Shown here: positions 59,362 through 64,000 of the stretch, piece by piece
How the letters are laid out: each line of letters begins with the position of its first letter
Position numbering within the stretch: the stretch's first letter is position 1
Virus record (IMG/VR): IMGVR_UViG_3300028394_000059
Coordinates: 22,785 to 86,784 of that record
DNA: 64,000 nt
Reading direction: 5' to 3' (one strand)
DNA from: a virus
Translations under genes and position numbers: made by a program
The notes under the pieces: generated by a model
The model's input: only the letters and a program-made list of their open reading frames with translations
Database searches by the model: none
What the model was told of the DNA's origin: nothing

Positions 59362-61248
59362 ATGTCAAAAGTAATTGGAATCGATTTAGGAACAACAAAC
59401 TCATGTGTGTCCGTTATTGAGGGCGGATCACCGGTTGTTATCGTTAATCAAGAAGGAAAGAGAACAACACCAAGTGTGGTTTCTTTTAAAGAAGGTGAGA
59501 TCAAAATTGGGGATCCCGCAAAAAGACAGGCAGTAACAAACCCAACTAACACTGTCTATTCAGCAAAGAGATTTATAGGATCTAACTTTGATGAGATTAA
59601 AAAGGAGGCCAAAAAGATGGCCTATAAAGTTGGTGTGGATAAGGATGGTAAAAAAGTTGTTATCCATGCAAATAATAAGGACTATGTACCTCAAGAGATA
59701 TCTGCAATGATTTTACAGAATCTAAGAAAAACAGCTGAAGATTATCTTGGTGAAGATGTTAAGCAAGCGGTAATTACAGTTCCCGCTTATTTTAATGACA
59801 GCCAAAGACAAGCAACAAAAGAAGCTGGTGAGATTGCTGGATTGGAAGTTTTAAGGATCATTAACGAACCTACAGCTGCTGCCCTAGCGTATGGTCTGGA
59901 CAAAGGAGATAGGGACTTAAAAGTGATTGTATATGACTTAGGTGGTGGTACATTCGACGTATCGGTACTTGAAATTGGATCTGGTGTATTCGAGGTTCTT
60001 TCAACAAATGGGGATACACACTTAGGAGGGGACAATTTTGACGAGGCAATTATAGATTGGATTGTGGAGGAATTTAAAAGCGAATCTGGTATCGATGCTT
60101 CCAAAGATCCTATGGCTTACCAAAGAATCAGAGAGTGCGCGGAAAAGGCTAAGGTTGAACTATCAGCATCATTGGAGACTGAAATTAATATGCCTTATTT
60201 AAGTGCAAATGCTGAGGGAGCTAAACACTTCGTTAAAAAGCTTTCAAGATCCCAATTTGAATCAATGACCAACGATTTAGTTAATAGAACGCTAGGTCCA
60301 TGTAAGAAAGCGTTAAAAGATGCGGGATTAAAGGCATCTGATATCGATGAGGTCATCTTGGTTGGAGGATCAACAAGAATACCTAAGGTACAGGAAGAGG
60401 TTGAAAAGCTTTTTGGCAGAAAACCATCTAAGGGTGTAAATCCGGATGAGGTAGTTGCTATTGGAGCTGCTATACAAGGTGGTGTACTTTCAGGCGAAGT
60501 TAATGATGTACTTCTACTTGATATCACACCATTATCATTGGGTATCGAAACAATGGGAGGTGTATTCACCAAACTCATCGAAGCAAACTCAACAATCCCA
60601 GTAAGAAAAAGTCAGGTCTTCTCGACTGCATCAGATAATCAACCAGCAGTTGATATTCATGTACTACAAGGGGAAAGAGTAATGGCAGCGGACAACAGAA
60701 CTCTTGGGAGATTTCAGTTAACCGATATTCCACCATCACAAAGAGGTGTACCCCAAATTGAAGTTACGTTCGATATTGATGCAAATGGTATCATCAGCGT
60801 ATCTGCTCAGGATAAAGGAACAGGTAAACAACAAAATATCAGAATTGAATCAGGATCTAAGTTGACCGACGAGGAAATTGAGAAAATGAGAAATGAAGCT
60901 AAACTTAACGAGGAAGCTGATAAAGAGAGATTAAAGAAAACGCAAGTTCTTAATGATTCGGATTCGATGGTATTCCAGATTGAGAAAGCGCTTACGGATC
61001 TGGGAGAGAAGGTTAGTGATTCCGGCAAAGAAACACTTAACTCGCTAATTACAGAAATTAAATCTTTGAGAGAAAGCGAAGATATTGAAACACTTGAATC
61101 AAAAATGAAGGAGCTTGGTGACAAGATGAATGAGATAACTGCAGCAATATATGCAGCTGATCAGCAATCACAATCAGAACAACCTGATTCAGAAAATACT
61201 CAGGAATCTGAAGATTTCCAGGAGGTTGAATTCGAGGAGGTTAAGTAA
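59362..61248 (+). CDS. dnaK: Full-length Hsp70 chaperone DnaK
   Basis: The 628-residue protein is complete. The ATPase domain has [15 protein letters not shown] (phosphate 1), [44 protein letters not shown] (phosphate 2) and [13 protein letters not shown] (adenosine). The linker region has [19 protein letters not shown]. The substrate-binding domain (about 390-500) includes [16 protein letters not shown] and is followed by a helical lid. The C-terminus [10 protein letters not shown] resembles the DVDFEEVK end of Bacteroidota DnaK, pointing to acquisition from such a host. No dnaJ or grpE is seen in the window. Roles could include folding of the giant virion proteins or aid to replication. Confidence 0.97.
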   Translation: MSKVIGIDLGTTNSCVSVIEGGSPVVIVNQEGKRTTPSVVSFKEGEIKIGDPAKRQAVTNPTNTVYSAKRFIGSNFDEIKKEAKKMAYKVGVDKDGKKVVIHANNKDYVPQEISAMILQNLRKTAEDYLGEDVKQAVITVPAYFNDSQRQATKEAGEIAGLEVLRIINEPTAAALAYGLDKGDRDLKVIVYDLGGGTFDVSVLEIGSGVFEVLSTNGDTHLGGDNFDEAIIDWIVEEFKSESGIDASKDPMAYQRIRECAEKAKVELSASLETEINMPYLSANAEGAKHFVKKLSRSQFESMTNDLVNRTLGPCKKALKDAGLKASDIDEVILVGGSTRIPKVQEEVEKLFGRKPSKGVNPDEVVAIGAAIQGGVLSGEVNDVLLLDITPLSLGIETMGGVFTKLIEANSTIPVRKSQVFSTASDNQPAVDIHVLQGERVMAADNRTLGRFQLTDIPPSQRGVPQIEVTFDIDANGIISVSAQDKGTGKQQNIRIESGSKLTDEEIEKMRNEAKLNEEADKERLKKTQVLNDSDSMVFQIEKALTDLGEKVSDSGKETLNSLITEIKSLRESEDIETLESKMKELGDKMNEITAAIYAADQQSQSEQPDSENTQESEDFQEVEFEEVK

Positions 61249-61270
61249 CACCAAAATAATTAATGATTAT

Positions 61271-61298
61271 AAAACCGGGGTAACACCCGGTTTTTTTT
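61271..61298 (+). terminator. Rho-independent terminator after dnaK
   Basis: A 9-bp stem, AAAACCGGG with CCCGGTTTT, a 6-nt loop and eight T in total. It isolates dnaK as its own transcript. Confidence 0.85.
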
Positions 61299-61311
61299 AT
61301 ACTAAATTCTA

Positions 61312-61319
61312 GATATATA
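61312..61319 (+). promoter_or_regulatory. GATATATA late-promoter-like box
   Basis: Located 13 nt after the dnaK terminator and 21 nt before the next ATG. Confidence 0.55.
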
Positions 61320-61340
61320 ATATAATATAAAAATAATATT

Positions 61341-62318
61341 ATGAAACATTTAATACATCTAAGTCTTTTTGAAAGCCAAAATTCAGAACCCGTTTGCGAT
61401 TACTATGATGATAAAAAACCAGATAGTGGATATTTTGATTTTTGGAGTGAATTCAAGAATCTCAATCCTGAGCAAAAAAAAGCTAAACTTGAGAAAATAA
61501 AACAGGAGATATCTGAATTATTTACACAGAACAAAAAAGAATATATTGACTGGTACTCACACCCGGATACTGTCAGTAAATTCACTAATGCCGAGCAATC
61601 GGTTAGAAAAAATTTGATTTCTTCACTCATACCTAATTTTAAAATTAAGCTAAATACATCTGCGGATCCGAAGGCATCTGAAATGGGAAAAAAATCCTGG
61701 GGATATTGCTCACCCGAAAAAGATCCATTTACCTCATACCTCAATCTTTATAATTTTTATAACGGAAAAGCACAGGGTAATAAAAGCATAAAAGACACAA
61801 TCAAACATGAGATGGCGCATTTAATTGATGGATTTCTTAAGAAAAATAAAGTGTCAACATATATCCCAACACACAGAAGTAATCTTTCTCAGGAGGAATA
61901 TAGCAGAATTTATCTTATAAACGATCGGGACACTTTCTCCCGTTTGAACATTCTTCGTGGTGTAATTAATGCTGGACCTGTGGATACGGGGAAACAGTTA
62001 TTGGACAAGTTTATTAGCGCTTATAAAAGCGGAAAAATAGGATCGGAAAGCTTTACTTTTAATGGGGCAGTGGACAGGGAAAGAAATATTCATATCTTGG
62101 TCATGAAACCTAAATACGCTGAAAAGGGATCCTCATTAGAAACCGTAAAATCAGTTTATAACTTAATGACTGCTAAAAAAGCAATTATGGTTGGGGGCAA
62201 GGAAAACTATAATATAGAGCAATTATTTTCTAATTTTGCAATCCTTAAAAATGGTAATATTTATGTTAATATGAGTGAAATTGCACAGGTTAATTCAACA
62301 AGTAAGAGTATGACTTAG
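61341..62318 (+). CDS. Zinc metallopeptidase-like protein (HExxH) with capsid-targeting-like tag
   Basis: The 325-residue protein contains TIKHEMAHLIDGF, with His156, Glu157 and His160 forming the gluzincin/metzincin HExxH site; the third ligand is not obvious. Residues 35-100 are helical and Lys-rich, and the C-terminal third is mixed. There is no signal peptide. Residues 1-15 (MKHLIHLSLFESQNS) fit the window's tag pattern with an L-F-E-S site. The family is not recognised beyond the metal motif. It could process phage or host proteins after injection, or act on the cell envelope. It has its own late box and stands alone. Confidence 0.6.
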   Translation: MKHLIHLSLFESQNSEPVCDYYDDKKPDSGYFDFWSEFKNLNPEQKKAKLEKIKQEISELFTQNKKEYIDWYSHPDTVSKFTNAEQSVRKNLISSLIPNFKIKLNTSADPKASEMGKKSWGYCSPEKDPFTSYLNLYNFYNGKAQGNKSIKDTIKHEMAHLIDGFLKKNKVSTYIPTHRSNLSQEEYSRIYLINDRDTFSRLNILRGVINAGPVDTGKQLLDKFISAYKSGKIGSESFTFNGAVDRERNIHILVMKPKYAEKGSSLETVKSVYNLMTAKKAIMVGGKENYNIEQLFSNFAILKNGNIYVNMSEIAQVNSTSKSMT

Positions 62319-62324
62319 ATAGTA

Positions 62325-62332
62325 GATATATA
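62325..62332 (+). promoter_or_regulatory. GATATATA late-promoter-like box
   Basis: Six nt after the previous stop and 23 nt before the ferritin-like gene. It is followed by AGGAACA. Confidence 0.55.
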
Positions 62333-62355
62333 AGGAACAAAATAATCATTAAATA

Positions 62356-62928
62356 ATGAGAACATTTAAACACTTCAAAGACAAAACCAACGAGGGTATT
62401 GAGATTGAAAGCATAGAAATAGGATCAGCTCCTGAAATAGTAAATCCTAAGACATTATCATCCGATATAGTTGAAGTGTTTGAAAAAAGACTAGCTGACG
62501 AGTACACTGCACATTACACATATAGAAATGCAGCTAACTGGTGTAGAAACGCAAACTACAAAAAAGCAGCAGCTTATTTCGAAGGTGAAGCAGCGGAGGA
62601 ATTGGAACATGCTAAGGGCTTACAAGATTACCTAACTCAATGGAACATATTACCACAAATACCATCAGTGAGTGTACCAAATGATTTTGATTCACTAGTT
62701 GGTATTATTGACGAGGCTTATGATATTGAATACAAATTATTATTGGAATACTCAGCTATGCAACATGCGCTTTGTGATGTTCATCCTGCAACATTTAACT
62801 TCATTCAGAAATATGTTGATATTCAAAATGAGTCAGTTGGAGGTTATTCGGATCTTTTGAATGCACTCCAGCTTATTAATATAAATAGCAAGCTGGATCT
62901 TTTGTTTTTCGAGGAAAGATATTTCTAA
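62356..62928 (+). CDS. Ferritin-like diiron protein with N-terminal tag
   Basis: In 190 residues, the four-helix ferritin pattern runs from about residue 35. Helix A contains LADEYTAHYTYRNAANW (Glu49), and helix B YFEGEAAEELEHAKGL carries the ferroxidase E-x-x-H (Glu82, His85). Helix C IDEAYDIEYKLL provides Glu120 or Glu125, and helix D QKYVDIQNESVGGYSDLL has Gln157/Glu159. These match the non-haem bacterial ferritin centre. The ~33-residue N-terminal extension is unusual for ferritins and starts MRTFKHFKDKTNEG, another member of the tag family. It may store or carry iron or protect DNA from oxidation. The C-terminus ends FFEERYF. It has its own promoter box and terminator. Confidence 0.78.
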   Translation: MRTFKHFKDKTNEGIEIESIEIGSAPEIVNPKTLSSDIVEVFEKRLADEYTAHYTYRNAANWCRNANYKKAAAYFEGEAAEELEHAKGLQDYLTQWNILPQIPSVSVPNDFDSLVGIIDEAYDIEYKLLLEYSAMQHALCDVHPATFNFIQKYVDIQNESVGGYSDLLNALQLININSKLDLLFFEERYF

Positions 62929-62948
62929 ACAACAATTAAATTATTTAG

Positions 62949-62983
62949 TAAAGCCGGGCCACAAAGCTCGGCTTTATTTTTTT
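62949..62983 (+). terminator. Rho-independent terminator after the ferritin-like gene
   Basis: A 10-bp stem, TAAAGCCGGG with CTCGGCTTTA (one G-T pair), an 8-nt loop and a run of seven T. Confidence 0.85.
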
Positions 62984-63021
62984 ATGCCGGGTATCTTTTT
63001 TATATTTGCTAAAAAATAAAA

Positions 63022-63834
63022 ATGCCAGAAGGACCAGAAGTAAGAAGAATGGCTGAGGGATTAGCCAAAAGAATAGTTGGTAAAGATCTAACTGAGGCTG
63101 AAATACTCGGGGGGAAATGGTTAAAGAAAGAGCCTACTGGAATTCAGACTATTAGAAAGCACCTAGCACCAGGACCGCTCCGTGTGGAATGGGTTAGAGT
63201 TAAAGGCAAGTTTATCTACGCCAAAATAGGTGATCTATTTATGTGGAATACACTAGGCATGAGCGGAGGCTGGAGGGATCTTAGAGGTAAGCATTCACAT
63301 TTTGTTCTTAGATTTTCTGATTCAAGTGAAGTCTTCTTCGAGGATGTAAGAAGATTTGGTAACATTTCTTTCCATTCGGATCATGGGGAGATACAGAAAA
63401 AATTAAATGATGTGGGTCCAGATATGCTAAACGTCGAAGTTCCTTTTTCTGAGTTCTATGCTAGATTAGCAAAATCACCGAATAAGAATATTTGTAAAGC
63501 CATTATGGATCAAAAAGTTATCTCAGGGGTAGGTAACTACATAAAATCCGAGGCACTATATAGAGCTGGCATTTCACCCCACTTAAAGATCTCAGATATC
63601 CCACATGATAGAATGGAGAAGCTATGCGAATGGATAAAGATCATAATTAAAACCTCTTATGAACAGGGAGGAGCAACACTAGCCACTTATACCGACATGG
63701 ACAATAACCACGGTGACTTTGTATTTTCTTTCCATGTTTACCGTAAGGATAAAGATCCATTGGGTAACAATATACTTCATGAAGTTACTGAGGATGGTAG
63801 AATGACACATTGGGTTCCAGAAATGCAAAGCTAA
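63022..63834 (+). CDS. Fpg/Nei-family DNA glycosylase, zincless-finger type
   Basis: The 270-residue protein has the N-terminal PEGPEVRR with catalytic Pro2 and Glu3 (the initiator Met is removed), a VKGKFIYAKIGD strand with the conserved Lys, FEDVRRFGNISF, and the helix-two-turn-helix ISGVGNYIKSEALYRAGISP. The C-terminal finger has hairpin length but no Cys: VYRKDKDPLGNNILHEVTED is followed by GRMTHWVPEMQ, like the zincless finger of NEIL1-type enzymes. It removes oxidised bases and nicks the abasic site. The stop overlaps the start of another glycosylase gene. The preceding 93-nt gap holds the terminator above and an AT-rich leader. Confidence 0.88.
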   Translation: MPEGPEVRRMAEGLAKRIVGKDLTEAEILGGKWLKKEPTGIQTIRKHLAPGPLRVEWVRVKGKFIYAKIGDLFMWNTLGMSGGWRDLRGKHSHFVLRFSDSSEVFFEDVRRFGNISFHSDHGEIQKKLNDVGPDMLNVEVPFSEFYARLAKSPNKNICKAIMDQKVISGVGNYIKSEALYRAGISPHLKISDIPHDRMEKLCEWIKIIIKTSYEQGGATLATYTDMDNNHGDFVFSFHVYRKDKDPLGNNILHEVTEDGRMTHWVPEMQS

Positions 63835-64000
63835 TGGTGGAAAGAGAGATACTAATACAGGAGGATTATCTGAAAGAGCCATGGAAAATGATGGTTTGTT
63901 GTATTCTATTAAATCAAACAAATAATAAGCAAGTAAGACCGATTTTAAGCTCCGTATTTGAACTTATCCCGACGCCCATATCTACTATTGGGTGTGATCC
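63834..64000 (+). CDS. HhH-GPD base-excision DNA glycosylase (3' partial, runs off the window)
   Basis: The ATG overlaps the stop of the Fpg/Nei gene by one base (TAATG) and the frame stays open to the window end. The visible 55 residues read MVEREILIQEDYLKEPWKMM and then VCCILLNQTNNKQVRPIL. That is the N-terminal signature of HhH-GPD glycosylases of the endonuclease III/MBD4 type (P-W-x-x-L/M-V-x-x-I-L-L-N-Q/R-T, then a K-x-x-x-P-V/I-L helix). The catalytic Asp and any Fe-S cluster ligands would lie beyond the window. Paired with the Fpg/Nei gene, it suggests a small base-excision repair operon. Confidence 0.7.
   Translation, partial: MVEREILIQEDYLKEPWKMMVCCILLNQTNNKQVRPILSSVFELIPTPISTIGCD

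Noticed and set aside
59787-60578. Minus-strand open frames within dnaK
   Set aside because: Ser/Pro-rich antisense shadows of a strongly coding gene.
1-64000. tRNA genes, integrase/attachment sites or insertion sequences
   Set aside because: None recognised by eye in the short intergenic gaps; a covariance-model search would be needed to exclude an unusual tRNA.

Overview
The window looks like part of a large T4-related (contractile-tailed) phage genome whose host is probably a member of the Bacteroidota. The phage assignment rests on recognisable T4-type genes: a gp5-like hub OB domain, gp25, gp6-like baseplate J, a tail-tube-fold protein, a gp32-like SSB, gp61-type primase, a UvsY-like protein and UvsW. 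The host inference rests on three observations: A-rich leaders with almost no Shine-Dalgarno sequence, a DnaK with a Bacteroidota-type C-terminus, and a 59-residue Bacteroidota-type histone-H1-like protein. The DNA is AT-rich, tightly packed and almost entirely coded on the + strand. I see no tRNA, rRNA, CRISPR array, integrase, transposase or reverse transcriptase.

Layout. (1) 1-9.9 kb: baseplate genes (gp5-like, gp25, gp6-like and unassigned virion proteins), interrupted by an S1-domain RNA-binding protein, an amidoligase-like protein and a homing-endonuclease-like gene. (2) 9.9-45.3 kb: giant baseplate, fibre and adhesin genes. These include Thr-rich mucin-like linkers next to a glycosyltransferase, a beta-propeller protein, three collagen-like paralogues, a membrane-anchored spanin-like candidate and a tail-tube-fold protein. 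A short minus-strand island (PhoH plus a small ORF, 22.5-23.4 kb) interrupts them. (3) 45.4-51.3 kb: replication and recombination genes (RuvC-like nuclease, GmhA heptose isomerase, gp32-like SSB, primase, UvsY-like, UvsW). (4) 51.3-59.2 kb: accessory genes, including a pol-beta-type nucleotidyltransferase, an RNA-ligase/NMN-adenylyltransferase fusion, the histone-like protein, a CHAP-type hydrolase and small unknowns. (5) 59.2-64 kb: DnaK, a zinc metallopeptidase candidate, a ferritin-like protein, an Fpg/Nei glycosylase and the start of an HhH-GPD glycosylase that runs off the window.

Two window-wide patterns stand out. First, the octamer GATATATA lies 17-42 nt upstream of eleven start codons (and 4 nt upstream of a twelfth), always on the + strand, and looks like a phage late-promoter core. 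Second, eight otherwise unrelated proteins share a short N-terminal tag of the form hydrophobic-x-x-F-x-x-F/Y followed by a hydrophobic-x-E-G/S-like site. This resembles the capsid-targeting sequence plus prohead-protease site of T4 internal proteins. Six of the eight tagged genes have their own GATATATA box although they sit among replication and accessory genes, and the other two lie downstream in one of those operons. My main hypothesis is that this is a late-expressed set of head-packaged, injected cargo proteins, including a nucleotidyltransferase, a peptidoglycan hydrolase, a metallopeptidase and a ferritin-like protein. It is inferred from sequence only; the prohead protease is not in this window.
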